A stretch of DNA of 64,000 nucleotides from NCBI RefSeq assembly GCF_013423485.1, contig NZ_JABFFR010000001.1, positions 248,001-312,000 on the forward strand. The letters run 5' to 3'. Below the pieces are notes generated by a model that had not been told where the DNA came from, ran no database searches, and worked only from the letters and a program-made list of their open reading frames with translations. This stretch comes from Azospirillum oleiclasticum (GTDB lineage: Bacteria; Pseudomonadota; Alphaproteobacteria; Azospirillales; Azospirillaceae). The translations under genes were made by a program, and so were the position numbers. Shown here in pieces: positions 34,999-44,361 of this stretch (the stretch's first letter is position 1; the number at the start of each line of letters is the position of its first letter).

Positions 34999-35704
34999 GG
35001 TGTCGGGCCTGTCGGCCGGCTACGGCGAGGTGCGGGTGCTGCACGACCTCGCCCTCACCGTGGAGCCGGGGGAATGCGTGTGCCTCGTCGGCGCCAACGG
35101 GGCCGGCAAGACCACGCTGATGCGCAGCCTGTCCGGCCTGCTGCGGCCGGTGCAGGGCGCCATCCGCTTCCAGGGCCGCGACCTCGCCCGCACCGCGGCG
35201 CACGACGTGGTGCGCGCCGGCATCGCCCTGGTGCCGGAGGGCCGCCGCGTGCTCGGCCCGATGACGGTGCGCGAGAATCTGGAGATCGGCGCCTTCCACC
35301 GCTCCTGGCCGCGCAGGCAGGACGGGGTGGACGAGGATCTGGAGTTCGTGCTGACGCTGTTCCCGCGCCTGCGCGAGCGGCTGTTGCAGACCGCCGGCAC
35401 CCTGTCGGGCGGGGAGCAGCAGATGCTCGCCATCGCCCGGGCTCTTATGGCGCGGCCGAAGCTGCTGCTTCTGGACGAGCCGTCGATGGGCTTGGCGCCG
35501 CTGGTGGTGAAGGAGATCTTCGCCACCATCCGCCGCCTGAACGAGCGGGGCATGTCCATCCTGCTGGCCGAACAGAACGCCCGCATGGCGCTGCGCACCG
35601 CCGCGCGCGGCTATGTGGTGGCGGAGGGGCGCATCGTGCTGGCGGCCGACAGCGGAACCTTGCAGCGCGATCCCATGGTGCAGGAGGCCTATCTTGGTGT
35701 TTGA
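34991..35704 (+). CDS. Branched-chain-type ABC transporter ATPase (LivF-like)
   Basis: A 237-aa ATPase with canonical motifs: Walker A GANGAGKTT, signature LSGGEQQMLAIARALM, Walker B LLLLDEPSMGLAPL and H-loop LAEQNA. It completes a five-component importer (binding protein, LivH, LivM, LivG, LivF). Its 3' end overlaps the probable GTG start of the hydrolase. Confidence 0.94.
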   Translation: MLEVSGLSAGYGEVRVLHDLALTVEPGECVCLVGANGAGKTTLMRSLSGLLRPVQGAIRFQGRDLARTAAHDVVRAGIALVPEGRRVLGPMTVRENLEIGAFHRSWPRRQDGVDEDLEFVLTLFPRLRERLLQTAGTLSGGEQQMLAIARALMARPKLLLLDEPSMGLAPLVVKEIFATIRRLNERGMSILLAEQNARMALRTAARGYVVAEGRIVLAADSGTLQRDPMVQEAYLGV

Positions 35705-36563
35705 CGGCGCGGCACCGGCCGACATGTTGCCGATCGACGAGGCGACGGAGCGGCAGTTCAACCTCCGCCTGCGTCATCCGGAGCGGCTGTCGGTCTACGC
35801 CGACCATTCCCGGCGCAGCGCCGCCTTTCGCGACGCCTGCCCCGGCGCGCTGCTGAACCGCCCCTACGGACCCGGCGCGCGCGCGGTGATGGACGTGTTC
35901 CCGGCGGGGCAGGGGGCGCCGATCCTCGTCTTCATCCATGGCGGCTACTGGCGCACGCTCGACAAGGACATCTTCTCCTTCATCGCCGCCGCCTATGTCG
36001 CCGCCGGGGTGACGGTGGTCATGCCCAACTACGACCTTGCCCCGAAGGCTACCCTGGGCGCCATCACCGCGCAGGTGCAGGGGATGCTGTCACGGCTGGT
36101 GGAGGACGCCCCCGCCTTCGGCGCCGATCCCGGCCGCATCGTGCTGTCCGGCCATTCCGCCGGCGGCCATCTGGCGGCCATGGCGGCGCTGACCGGCCCG
36201 ACTGACGTGGTGCGCGGCCTCGCCCCGGTCAGCGGGCTGTTCGCGCTGGAGCCCTTGCTGCGCACCACCGTCAACCGCGACGTGCGCATGAGCGCGGAGG
36301 ACGCCCGCAGCCTCAGCCCGCTGTGGCTGCTCGACCGCCTGCCGGAGCCGCCGTCCTTCCCGCTCAGCCTGCTGGTCGGTGGCGACGAGACGGACGGCTT
36401 CAAGCAGCAGAGCCGCGACTTCCGCGACGCCTGGACGGCCCGCGGCGGTGCCGCCGCCATCACCCACGCGCCGGGAACGACGCACTTCACCGTGCTCGAC
36501 GCCCTGGCCGACCCGGCCTCCCCCACCTTCGCCGCCATCCTGTCCATGCTCGGCCGCACGTGA
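35697..36563 (+). CDS. Alpha/beta hydrolase of kynurenine-formamidase type
   Basis: A serine hydrolase with oxyanion motif HGGYW (residues 81-85), nucleophile elbow GHSAGG (Ser154), acid in VGGDETD and His in GTTHFTVLD. The N-terminal DEATERQFNLRLRHPE resembles arylformamidases, which cleave N-formyl aromatic amines; esters or other amides are possible substrates. The start is set at GTG 35697, 9 nt after AGGAGG and overlapping livF; ATG 35724 is the alternative. Its place suggests hydrolysis of the imported compound or an intermediate. Confidence 0.82.
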   Translation: MFDGAAPADMLPIDEATERQFNLRLRHPERLSVYADHSRRSAAFRDACPGALLNRPYGPGARAVMDVFPAGQGAPILVFIHGGYWRTLDKDIFSFIAAAYVAAGVTVVMPNYDLAPKATLGAITAQVQGMLSRLVEDAPAFGADPGRIVLSGHSAGGHLAAMAALTGPTDVVRGLAPVSGLFALEPLLRTTVNRDVRMSAEDARSLSPLWLLDRLPEPPSFPLSLLVGGDETDGFKQQSRDFRDAWTARGGAAAITHAPGTTHFTVLDALADPASPTFAAILSMLGRT

Positions 36564-36574
36564 GGATTCCACCA

Positions 36575-36961
36575 ATGCAGACCATCACCCCGACCGACAT
36601 CACCGCCCCGCTGGGCCACTATTCCCACGCCATCCTGGTGCCGGCCGGCACCGACACGCTGCACGTCGCCGGCCAGGTCGGGGCCGCCGTCGACGGCACG
36701 GTGCCCGAGGCGTTCGAGGCGCAGGCCCGGCTGTGCTGGGAGAATTTGCTGGCGGTGCTGCGCGCCGCCGGCATGGGGGTGGAGAACCTCGTCAAGACCA
36801 CCGTCTACCTGACCAGCGCCGCCGACCTGCCGGTCTTCGCCACCGTCCGCAACCGCTACCTCGGCAACCACAAGCCGGCCTCCACCCTGATCGTCGCCGC
36901 GGCCCTGGCGCGGCCGGAGTGGAAGGTGGAGATCGACGCGGTGGCGGCGCGCGGGGCGTGA
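36575..36961 (+). CDS. RidA/YjgF-family protein
   Basis: A 128-aa trimeric-fold Rid protein, 11 bp after the hydrolase. Family blocks include YSHAILVPAGTDTLHVAGQVG and the GMGVENLVKTTVYLTS segment. The Arg that binds the substrate carboxylate in RidA (in PARS of E. coli RidA) is replaced: the block reads KPASTLIVAAALARPEWKVEID. It may thus belong to a Rid subgroup without classic imine deaminase activity. It closes the catabolic-looking operon. Confidence 0.88.
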   Translation: MQTITPTDITAPLGHYSHAILVPAGTDTLHVAGQVGAAVDGTVPEAFEAQARLCWENLLAVLRAAGMGVENLVKTTVYLTSAADLPVFATVRNRYLGNHKPASTLIVAAALARPEWKVEIDAVAARGA

Positions 36962-37024
36962 CAACCGGCCGCACGCACGGAACGGAGGATCATGCCGCTG
37001 TTCGCGCATGATTCCTGCGTGCCA

Positions 37025-37038
37025 GCGTTGCGCAACGC
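37025..37038. promoter_or_regulatory. Perfect 14-bp palindrome upstream of DAHP synthase
   Basis: GCGTTGCGCAACGC is a perfect palindrome about 15 bp ahead of the candidate -35 box of the DAHP synthase gene. It is a plausible operator; no regulator can be assigned. Confidence 0.4.
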
Positions 37039-37053
37039 ACCGAATCGAATGGG

Positions 37054-37082
37054 TGGAAAGCCACGCGGTTTCCCGGTATAGG
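37054..37082 (+). promoter_or_regulatory. Candidate promoter of DAHP synthase
   Basis: TGGAAA (37054-37059), 17 bp, TATAGG (37077-37082): 4/6 in each box with ideal spacing, about 35 nt ahead of the ATG at 37124. Confidence 0.35.
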
Positions 37083-37123
37083 CTAACCCTCTCAGTGTTC
37101 GTGCATTTGGGAAAGAGCGTGTC

Positions 37124-38512
37124 ATGGCGGAGCGTTGGGCGCCCGAGAGCTGGAGGCAGCGGCCGGTGAAGCAGTTGCCGGCCTATCCGGATCCCGAGAA
37201 GGTGGCGGCGGTGCAGCAGCGCCTCGCCAGCTATCCGCCGCTCGTCTTCGCCGGCGAGGCGCGCCGGCTGAAGGACAAGCTGGCGCTCGCCGCCGAGGGG
37301 CGAGCCTTCCTGCTCCAGGGCGGCGACTGCGCGGAGAGCTTCGCCGAGTTCCACCCCAACAACATCCGCGACACCTTCCGCGTGCTGCTGCAGATGGCCG
37401 TGGTGCTGACCTTCGGCGCCGCCATCCCGGTGATCAAGGTCGGCCGCATGGCCGGCCAGTTCGCCAAGCCGCGCTCGGCCGACAACGAGACGATCGACGG
37501 GGTGGAGCTGCCCTCCTACCGCGGCGACATCATCAACGGCTTCGATTTCACGCCCGACGCGCGCGTGCCCGATCCCGAGCGGATGATGCAGGCCTACACC
37601 CAGGCCGCCGCCACGCTGAACCTGCTGCGCGCCTTCGCCCAGGGCGGCTACGCCGACCTGCACAAGGTGCACCAGTGGACGCTGGGCTTCGTGGAGCGCT
37701 CGCCAGCCGGCGAGCGGATGCGCGACCTGTCCACGCGCATCGACGAGACGCTGGCCTTCATGGCCGCCTGCGGCATCACGGCGGAGACCACCCCGCAGAT
37801 CCGCGAGACCGACTTCTTCACCAGCCATGAGGCGTTGCTGCTACCCTTCGAGCAGGCGCTGACCCGCGTCGACAGCACCACCGGCGACTGGTACGACGTG
37901 TCGGCCCACATGCTGTGGATCGGCGACCGCACCCGCCAGCCGGACGGCGCGCATGTGGAGTTCCTGCGCGGCGTGAAGAACCCGATCGGGCTGAAGTGCG
38001 GCCCGTCGCTCGATCCGGACGAGCTGATCCGCCTGATCGACATCCTGAACCCCGCCAACGAGCCGGGCCGCCTGACGCTGATCGTCCGCATGGGTGCGGA
38101 GCATGTGGAGGCGAAGTTCCCGTCCCTGCTGCGCAAGGTGACGCGGGAGGGGCGCAAGGTCGTTTGGTCCAGCGACCCGATGCACGGCAACACCGTCAAG
38201 TCACCGTCGGGCTACAAGACCCGGCCGTTCGAGAAGGTGCTGCACGAGGCGCGCACCTTCTTCCAAGTCCACCACGCCGAGGGGACGCACGCCGGCGGCG
38301 TGCATTTCGAGCTGACCGGCCAGGACGTGACGGAATGCACCGGCGGCGCCCAGGCCATCACCGACCACAAGCTGGCGCTGCGCTACCACACCGCCTGCGA
38401 CCCGCGTCTGAACGCCAGCCAGTCGCTGGAACTGGCCTTCCTGCTGGCCGAGCAGCTGAAGCACGCACGCAGCCAGCGCGAGGCGGAGCGGCGGGCTGCT
38501 GCGGCGGAATGA
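37124..38512 (+). CDS. Class II 3-deoxy-7-phosphoheptulonate (DAHP) synthase
   Basis: This enzyme condenses phosphoenolpyruvate and erythrose 4-phosphate, the first step to aromatic amino acids. At 462 aa it is the plant/Mycobacterium-type class II form. Diagnostic segments are [70 protein letters not shown] and [17 protein letters not shown]. It begins at an ATG preceded by GGGAAAGAG and is followed 49 bp later by a phosphoribosyltransferase gene. Confidence 0.95.
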   Translation: MAERWAPESWRQRPVKQLPAYPDPEKVAAVQQRLASYPPLVFAGEARRLKDKLALAAEGRAFLLQGGDCAESFAEFHPNNIRDTFRVLLQMAVVLTFGAAIPVIKVGRMAGQFAKPRSADNETIDGVELPSYRGDIINGFDFTPDARVPDPERMMQAYTQAAATLNLLRAFAQGGYADLHKVHQWTLGFVERSPAGERMRDLSTRIDETLAFMAACGITAETTPQIRETDFFTSHEALLLPFEQALTRVDSTTGDWYDVSAHMLWIGDRTRQPDGAHVEFLRGVKNPIGLKCGPSLDPDELIRLIDILNPANEPGRLTLIVRMGAEHVEAKFPSLLRKVTREGRKVVWSSDPMHGNTVKSPSGYKTRPFEKVLHEARTFFQVHHAEGTHAGGVHFELTGQDVTECTGGAQAITDHKLALRYHTACDPRLNASQSLELAFLLAEQLKHARSQREAERRAAAAE

Positions 38513-38561
38513 CGCGTTAGGCGACAACGGCGCCGGGCAACGGCGTGACGGGAGGACCATC

Positions 38562-39713
38562 ATGGACGACACGACGCGCTGGCAGACTCCTTGCCACCCG
38601 ACCGCCGAGTCCGTCACCGCCTGGACCGACACCTACTTCAACCGCACGAAGGAGGCGGTCGGGAGGTTCGGCGACAAGCGCGTCACCTACGCCGTGTTCA
38701 TGCGCCGCCCGGTCATCTCCGCCCCGCGCCTCGCCATCGACTGGCTGCACGCCGTTGCGGCGGAACGCGGCATCCAGGTCGATGTCGACCTGATCTACCC
38801 GGAGGGCAAGTGGGTGGGCGCCGGCGAGCCCATCCTCTACATCACCGGCCCCTTCTATCATCTGGTGGACCTGGAGACGCTGCTGCTGGGCAAGCTGGGG
38901 CCGCCTTGCGTGGCCGCCTGGAACGCCTTCACCATGTGCGCCGACCTGCCCAAGGTCGCCTTCCTCGCCATGGACGCCCGGCACTGCGCCGGCACCGAGA
39001 TGCAGGAGCTGATGGCGTACGCCGCCGCCGTGGGGTCGGAGCGGGCCAAGCGCAAGGTCGGGGCGAAGGGCTTCATCGGTAACGCCACCGACAGCACCGC
39101 GCATTTCTTCGGCCAGCACCGCGGCATGGGCACCATGCCGCACGCGCTGATCGGCTACGCCGGCTCCACCGTGCGCGCGGCGGAGATGTTCCACGAGACC
39201 TTCCCGACCCTGCCCTTGACGGTGCTGGTGGATTACTTCGGCCGCGAGGTCACCGACGGGCTGGAGGTCTGCCGCCGCTTCCCCGAGCTGGCGGCCGGCG
39301 GCAAGCTCAGCGTGCGGCTCGACACGCCTGGTGGACGCTTCGTGGAAGGGCTGGACCCGCCGGGTTCCTACGCGGTGCTGGAGCGGCACGCGCCGCATTC
39401 CATCCGCGGCTACCGGGACGAGACGCAGCTCCGTTACCTGATCGGCACCGGCGTGTCGGCGGCGGCCGTCTACCACATGCGCGAGAAGCTGGACGATGCC
39501 GGCTTCCCGGCGGTGAAGATCGTCGTCTCTTCCGGCTTCAACCCGGCCAAATGCCACGTGATGGCTGAGGCGAACGCACCCATCGACATCATCGGGACCG
39601 GCAGCTACCTTCCCGAACGTTGGACGGAGACCTACGCAACCGCGGACATCATCGAGTATGATGGCGAGAAACGGGTGAAGGTCGGCCGCGAGTTCCTGTT
39701 CCGCAAGGACTGA
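38562..39713 (+). CDS. Nicotinate phosphoribosyltransferase family protein
   Basis: A 383-aa member of the NAPRTase/quinolinate phosphoribosyltransferase superfamily. Nicotinate phosphoribosyltransferase makes NaMN from nicotinate and PRPP in NAD salvage. Recognisable parts are TDTYFNRTKEAV at the N-terminus, KGFIGNATDS, GTMPHALIGYAGS and, near the C-terminus, VKIVVSSGFNP and IDIIGTGSYLPE. It is shorter than E. coli PncB, so a close subfamily with a different base substrate cannot be excluded. Confidence 0.85.
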   Translation: MDDTTRWQTPCHPTAESVTAWTDTYFNRTKEAVGRFGDKRVTYAVFMRRPVISAPRLAIDWLHAVAAERGIQVDVDLIYPEGKWVGAGEPILYITGPFYHLVDLETLLLGKLGPPCVAAWNAFTMCADLPKVAFLAMDARHCAGTEMQELMAYAAAVGSERAKRKVGAKGFIGNATDSTAHFFGQHRGMGTMPHALIGYAGSTVRAAEMFHETFPTLPLTVLVDYFGREVTDGLEVCRRFPELAAGGKLSVRLDTPGGRFVEGLDPPGSYAVLERHAPHSIRGYRDETQLRYLIGTGVSAAAVYHMREKLDDAGFPAVKIVVSSGFNPAKCHVMAEANAPIDIIGTGSYLPERWTETYATADIIEYDGEKRVKVGREFLFRKD

Positions 39714-39743
39714 CCGCCGCCGGGGCGGTCGGTGGAGTCACCG

Positions 39744-40499
39744 ATGCGCCTGAGCCAAGCCTTCCGTTCCCTGACGGTGATCGCCGGCATCGGGCTGGCA
39801 TCGCCAACGTTGGCCGACACCTACATCGTCGGTGTCGAGAACATCGACTACCTGCCGCAGTACCGTTGGAGCGATCAGGGCTACAGCGGCTTCGCGCGCG
39901 CTCTGTTCGACGCCTTCGCCAAGGCGTCGGGCCACACGCTGGTGTACCAGGCCTTTCCCGTCGCCCGCCTCTACGCCAAGTTCCTCGATGGGGAGGTGGA
40001 CCTGAAATACCCCGACAACCCCAATTGGGCGACCGATGGCAAGGCTGGACGCCGGGTGATCTACAGCGACCCGGTGATCGCCTATGTGGACGGGGTGAAT
40101 GTCCGGCCGGAGCGGCTTGGGCAAGGTGTGGACGCGGTGCGGACATTGGGCGTCATGCGTGGCTTCACCGCCTGGGGCTGGCTCGACCGCATCGCCGCTG
40201 GCGCGGTGACCGTACAGGGCAACAGCAGCTTTCCGGCCCTCTTGGAACAGGCGCTGGTCGGCCGTGTCGATGGTGCCTATGGCAACGTCGCCGTGGTGCA
40301 GCATCTGCTGCGGTCGGGGCTGGAGCGGCCGGGCACGCTGGTCTTCGATCCGGGGCTGCCGCACGTCAGCAGCCATTATCACCTGTCCACCATCAAGCAC
40401 CCGGCTCTGATCGCCGCGTTCAACGACTGGATGAAGCGGGAGTCCGCGACCGTCGCGGCGTTGAAGGCCGAGCACAGGGTCGAGGTCGGCATCCGCTGA
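39744..40499 (+). CDS. Family 3 extracellular solute-binding protein
   Basis: A 251-aa periplasmic protein with signal peptide (cut after SPTLA, residue 24). The fold pattern fits family 3 (amino-acid-type) binding proteins: VGVENIDYLPQYRWSD start, GFARALFDAFAKASGHTLVYQAFPVARLYAKFLDGEVDLKYPDN, and a GNVAVVQHLL hinge segment. There are no permease or ATPase genes nearby. Such orphan proteins may serve a distant transporter or act as sensors. Confidence 0.82.
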   Translation: MRLSQAFRSLTVIAGIGLASPTLADTYIVGVENIDYLPQYRWSDQGYSGFARALFDAFAKASGHTLVYQAFPVARLYAKFLDGEVDLKYPDNPNWATDGKAGRRVIYSDPVIAYVDGVNVRPERLGQGVDAVRTLGVMRGFTAWGWLDRIAAGAVTVQGNSSFPALLEQALVGRVDGAYGNVAVVQHLLRSGLERPGTLVFDPGLPHVSSHYHLSTIKHPALIAAFNDWMKRESATVAALKAEHRVEVGIR

Positions 40500-40612
40500 C
40501 CGGCCCCTGCGGTGCCGTGGGTGGAATTCACGGAACGATCAAGCAAACGTCACGGCGCTGATACGGCCGGCTGGTCAGGTGGGACGAACCACTCGAAACG
40601 GGGAAGCCCTCC

Positions 40613-41830
40613 ATGCGCCGGTCACTCGCGTCCGCCTGTCTGTTCACGTGCGCTCTCGCCGCCGGTGTGGCGTCCGCCGCGCCGGTGGAGGTCGGGGTGC
40701 GGCCCCAGTACCTGATCAGCCGGATCGCCAATCCCGAGCTGAAGGCGCGGCTCGAGGCGTGCCTGGACAAGCCGCAGGAGCGCAAGCAATTCTCCATCGC
40801 GCACCGTGGTGCGCCGCTGCAATTCCCGGAACACACCGCGGAATCCTACATGGCGGCGTACCGGATGGGGGCCGGCATCCAGGAATGCGACGTCGCCTTC
40901 ACCAAGGACAAGCAGCTCGTCTGCCGCCACGCCCAGAACGACCTGCACACCACCACCAACATCCTGGCGACCGATCTCGCGAAGAACTGCACCAAGCCGT
41001 TCCAGCCGGCCGAGGGCGACAAGCCCGCCTCCGCCGAGTGCCGCACCAGCGACATCACCCTGGCCGAGTTCAAGACGCTGACCGGCAAGATGGACGCGGC
41101 GAACACCAAGGCCACCACGGCGGATGCCTACATGAAGGGCACCGCCAACTGGCGCACCGATCTCTACGCCGCTGGCGGCGGCACACTGATGACCCATGTC
41201 GAGTACATCGCGCTGGTCAGGAAGCAGGGCCTGAAGTTCACCCCGGAGCTGAAGTCGCCGGCCGTCGCCATGCCTTATGAGGGCTGGACGCAGGAGCAGT
41301 ACGCCCAGGCCATGATCGACGAGTACAAGGCCGCCGGGGTGCCGCCGCAGGACGTCTTTCCCCAGTCCTTCAATCTCGCCGACATCCTTTACTGGATCAA
41401 GGCCGAGCCGGAATTCGGCAAACAGGCGGTCTTCCTCGACGAGCGGGACGAGACCGACACGAATTTCGACTACATGAACGCCGCGACCTTCAAGCCCTCC
41501 ATGGCGGAGCTGAAGGCGATGGGCGTGAATTACATCGCCCCGTCCATGCCGCTGCTGGTGACGGTGCAGGGCGGCAAGATCGCCCCCTCCACCTACGCCC
41601 GCGAGGCGAAGGCCGCCGGCCTGAAGATCATCACCTGGTCGCTCGAACGGTCGGGTCCCCTGCACAAGGGCGGCGGCTATTACTACAAGTCGATCAACAG
41701 CATCGTGACCAACGACGGGGTCATCTACGAGCTTCTGGACGTGCTGACGCAGCAGGTGGGCATCGAGGGCATCTTCTCGGACTGGCCGGCGACCGTGACC
41801 TTCTACGCCAACTGCATGAACCTGAAGTGA
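40613..41830 (+). CDS. Periplasmic glycerophosphodiester phosphodiesterase
   Basis: A 405-aa GlpQ-type enzyme that hydrolyses glycerophosphodiesters to glycerol 3-phosphate and an alcohol. The signal peptide is cut near VASAAP (residue 23). The catalytic region reads [35 protein letters not shown], with the HRG, the metal-binding EHT and the ECDV acids; FTPELKSP gives a further metal ligand and IFSDWPATV ends the barrel. Phosphate or glycerol scavenging from lipid head groups is the likely role. Confidence 0.92.
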   Translation: MRRSLASACLFTCALAAGVASAAPVEVGVRPQYLISRIANPELKARLEACLDKPQERKQFSIAHRGAPLQFPEHTAESYMAAYRMGAGIQECDVAFTKDKQLVCRHAQNDLHTTTNILATDLAKNCTKPFQPAEGDKPASAECRTSDITLAEFKTLTGKMDAANTKATTADAYMKGTANWRTDLYAAGGGTLMTHVEYIALVRKQGLKFTPELKSPAVAMPYEGWTQEQYAQAMIDEYKAAGVPPQDVFPQSFNLADILYWIKAEPEFGKQAVFLDERDETDTNFDYMNAATFKPSMAELKAMGVNYIAPSMPLLVTVQGGKIAPSTYAREAKAAGLKIITWSLERSGPLHKGGGYYYKSINSIVTNDGVIYELLDVLTQQVGIEGIFSDWPATVTFYANCMNLK

Positions 41831-41846
41831 GCGCGGCGGTCACCGT

Positions 41847-42530
41847 TCACGCCCCGTCCCAGCCGCAGGCACCCAGCGCATCGCGCATGTGGGGTGGTGG
41901 CGGGGCGGTGGCGGTCACCGTCGCCCGTTCCAGCGACAGCCGGAAGGTCACGGAGCGCGCCAGCAGGTGCAGGCTGCCCTGCGGGCGCCGCTCCGGCCCG
42001 TAGAAGGGCTCCCCCGCCAGGGGGCAGCCGATGGCGGCGCAGTGCACACGGAGCTGGTGGGTGCGCCCGGTGCGCGGCGTCAGCTCCAGCCACGCTCGCC
42101 CGGCCCCGTCGGTTCCCAGCACACGGTAGTCGGTGACGGCCGGTTGCCCGTCCGGGTCCGGCAGGATGGTCCAGGATCCCGGCTGCACGCGCTTCAGCAG
42201 CGGCAGGTCGATGGTGCCCTCGGGCTTCGGGGGAACCCCCTCGCTGACCGCCCAGTAGGTTTTCGCCACATGCCCCATGGCGAACATCTGCCCCAGCCGC
42301 TTCAGCGCCCAGCCCGTCCGCCCGAGCACGAGGCAGCCGGCGGTGTCGCGGTCCAACCGGTGCGCCAGCCGCGGCGGCGGCCCGTCCCCCTCCACCAGGA
42401 GAGGCAGGTAAAGGTCGAGATGGTCGGTGATCTGCCCCGCCTTGTGCACCGCCAGCCCGGCGGGCTTGTCGATGACGAACACCTCCGGATCGGTGTGGAG
42501 CAGGCGGGCGCGGAGGTCGTCGGGGGTCAT
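41847..42530 (-). CDS. RluA-family pseudouridine synthase
   Basis: A 227-aa RNA pseudouridine synthase without an S4 domain. The catalytic motif is HRLDRDTAGCLVLGRT (catalytic Asp in RLDRDT), with VIDKPAGLAVHK before it and RTGRTHQLRVHCAAIGCPLAGEPFYG after. The ATG at 42530 is chosen because MTPDDLRARLLHTDPEVFVIDKPAG fits the short single-domain class; the open frame continues to 42695. Its target, tRNA or rRNA, cannot be fixed. It is convergent with the phosphodiesterase gene. Confidence 0.9.
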   Translation of the reverse strand: MTPDDLRARLLHTDPEVFVIDKPAGLAVHKAGQITDHLDLYLPLLVEGDGPPPRLAHRLDRDTAGCLVLGRTGWALKRLGQMFAMGHVAKTYWAVSEGVPPKPEGTIDLPLLKRVQPGSWTILPDPDGQPAVTDYRVLGTDGAGRAWLELTPRTGRTHQLRVHCAAIGCPLAGEPFYGPERRPQGSLHLLARSVTFRLSLERATVTATAPPPPHMRDALGACGWDGA

Positions 42531-42735
42531 GGCCGTTACCAACCACGGAGATGCCTGGGGAGCAAGCATGAACGCCCGGTGACGTTGACGGGCTGGATTC
42601 AGTGGCCGATGCTTTGGCACTGGCTGCGATAGGGACGGGGCTCGGCTCCGAACTCCCCCTCCGATGCACTGGACGGGTGCGGATCCGCCTCCCATGTGAC
42701 AGTTTCAGGGCGGCAACGGCAGGGGGTGCGGGCCG

Positions 42736-43464
42736 ATGGCGGACAACGGACAGCTTCCGGCGCAGAAATCCTCGCAAGCGGACGTCGATGCGTTCCTGCG
42801 GCGCGTCGCCGCGATCCCTGGCGCGCGGCCGGCCGGCGGCAAGCGCGGCCGGCTGATGTTCGCGATGGACGCCACCGCCAGCCGGGAGCCGAGCTGGGAC
42901 CGTGCCTGCCAACTCCAGGGCGAGATGTTCGAGCAGACGGCGGCGCTGGGCGGGCTGGACGTCTCGCTGGTCTATTACCGCGGCTTCCGGGAATGCCAAG
43001 CGAGCCCGTGGGTCGCCAACTCGGCGGAATTGCTGCGCCGGATGACGGCGGTGCGCTGCCACGCCGGGCAGACGCAGCTCGGGCGGGTGCTGTCCCACTG
43101 TCAGAAGCAGACGCGGCAGGAGAAGGTGAACGCCCTGGTCTTCGTCGGCGACAGTTTCGAGGAGGACATCGACGACGTTGCGCACCGCGCCGGAGAGCTT
43201 GGCTTGCTGGGCGTGCCCGTCTTCGTGTTCCACGAGGGCGCCGACCCGATCGCCAAACGGGCCTTCCAGACTGTCGCGCGGCTGACCGGCGGCGCCTATT
43301 GCCCCTTCGATGCTTCTTCGGCGCAGCAGCTCCGCGACCTGCTGAGCGCGGTCGCCGTCTTCGCGGCGGGCGGGCGTGTGGCGCTGGAGACTTTCAGCCG
43401 CGGCCGTGGCGAGTCGGTTCGCCTTCTGACCAGCCAGGTCGGACGGCCGGGCGGCGGGGCCTGA
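42736..43464 (+). CDS. VWA-domain-like protein
   Basis: A 242-aa protein with a von Willebrand A-like fold: the MIDAS-type segment reads LMFAMDATASREPSWD, followed by VSLVYYRG, a TQLGRVLSHC stretch and ALVFVGDSFEED. There is no signal peptide. The DnaJ-type membrane gene starts 17 bp downstream, and the two are probably cotranscribed; together they resemble a conserved but unstudied pair. Confidence 0.8.
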   Translation: MADNGQLPAQKSSQADVDAFLRRVAAIPGARPAGGKRGRLMFAMDATASREPSWDRACQLQGEMFEQTAALGGLDVSLVYYRGFRECQASPWVANSAELLRRMTAVRCHAGQTQLGRVLSHCQKQTRQEKVNALVFVGDSFEEDIDDVAHRAGELGLLGVPVFVFHEGADPIAKRAFQTVARLTGGAYCPFDASSAQQLRDLLSAVAVFAAGGRVALETFSRGRGESVRLLTSQVGRPGGGA

Positions 43465-43481
43465 CGGGGGCGCGCCGGCCA

Positions 43482-44185
43482 TGCTGGGGCTCTTCCTGCT
43501 GGGCATCGGTCTGGTGGTCGGCCTGTACCTGCTGGTGCAGGTGTTCGTCACGGCGGAGCCGCGCACGCTGGCGAAGGTGCTGCGCTGGGTCGGCATCGTT
43601 CTCGCCGTGATCGTGGTCGGCGTGCTGCTGGTCACCGGGCGGCTGGGGATCGCCACGGCGCTGATCGCCTTCGCTGTCCCGCTGTTCACGCAGTGGCGCG
43701 GCCTGCGCAACCGGATGCGGGCGGCGATGGGTCCGGCGGGCGGCCAAACGTCGCAGGTCGAGACGCTCTACCTCCGCATGGTGCTCAACCACGACACCGG
43801 CACCATGACCGGGGAGGTGCTGCACGGCGCCTTCCGCGGCCGGTCGCTCGAAAGTCTGGGTTTTCCGGACCTGCTGGCGCTGCTGGACGAGTGCCGCGGC
43901 AACGACCCGCAGTCGGCCACGCTGCTGGAGGCGTGGCTGGACCGCGCCCATCCCGACTGGCGCGAACGGGCCGAGGCCGCCGGCAACGCCCGCACCCACT
44001 CCGGCGGCGGCCCGATGACGGCGGAGGAGGCGCGCGAGATCCTCGGCGTGCCGTCCGGCGCCACACCCGTCCAGGTCAAGGAGGCCCACCGCCGCCTGAT
44101 GATGAAGGTCCATCCCGACCATGGCGGATCCACCTATCTCGCCGCGAAGATCAATCAGGCGAAGGATGTGTTGCTGAAAGGATAG
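43482..44185 (+). CDS. Membrane-anchored DnaJ-domain protein
   Basis: A protein of about 234 aa with two N-terminal transmembrane segments (residues 1-22 and 35-68), a middle cytosolic helical domain and a C-terminal J domain ending the protein (EEAREILGVPSGATPVQVKEAHRRLMMKVHPDHGGS). The HPD triad needed for stimulating DnaK ATPase is intact. The layout is like DjlA/TIM14-type membrane J proteins. It probably recruits DnaK to a membrane partner, possibly with the VWA-like protein encoded just upstream. Confidence 0.85.
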
Positions 44186-44361
44186 GGCATTCCTTCGCGA
44201 TCCGGCCATTACGCCGGAATCGCACGCGCGATGCGGCGGAAGGGTATGTTGCGCGGTCGCGGAGGGCTGTGGCAGAAAGCCGGAAGGTCACGGGCTCCGG
44301 TCCCTATGGTACCGTCCCCGTGCCCGTTGTTCGTCGCCACACCAAACACACAGAGACCCCG

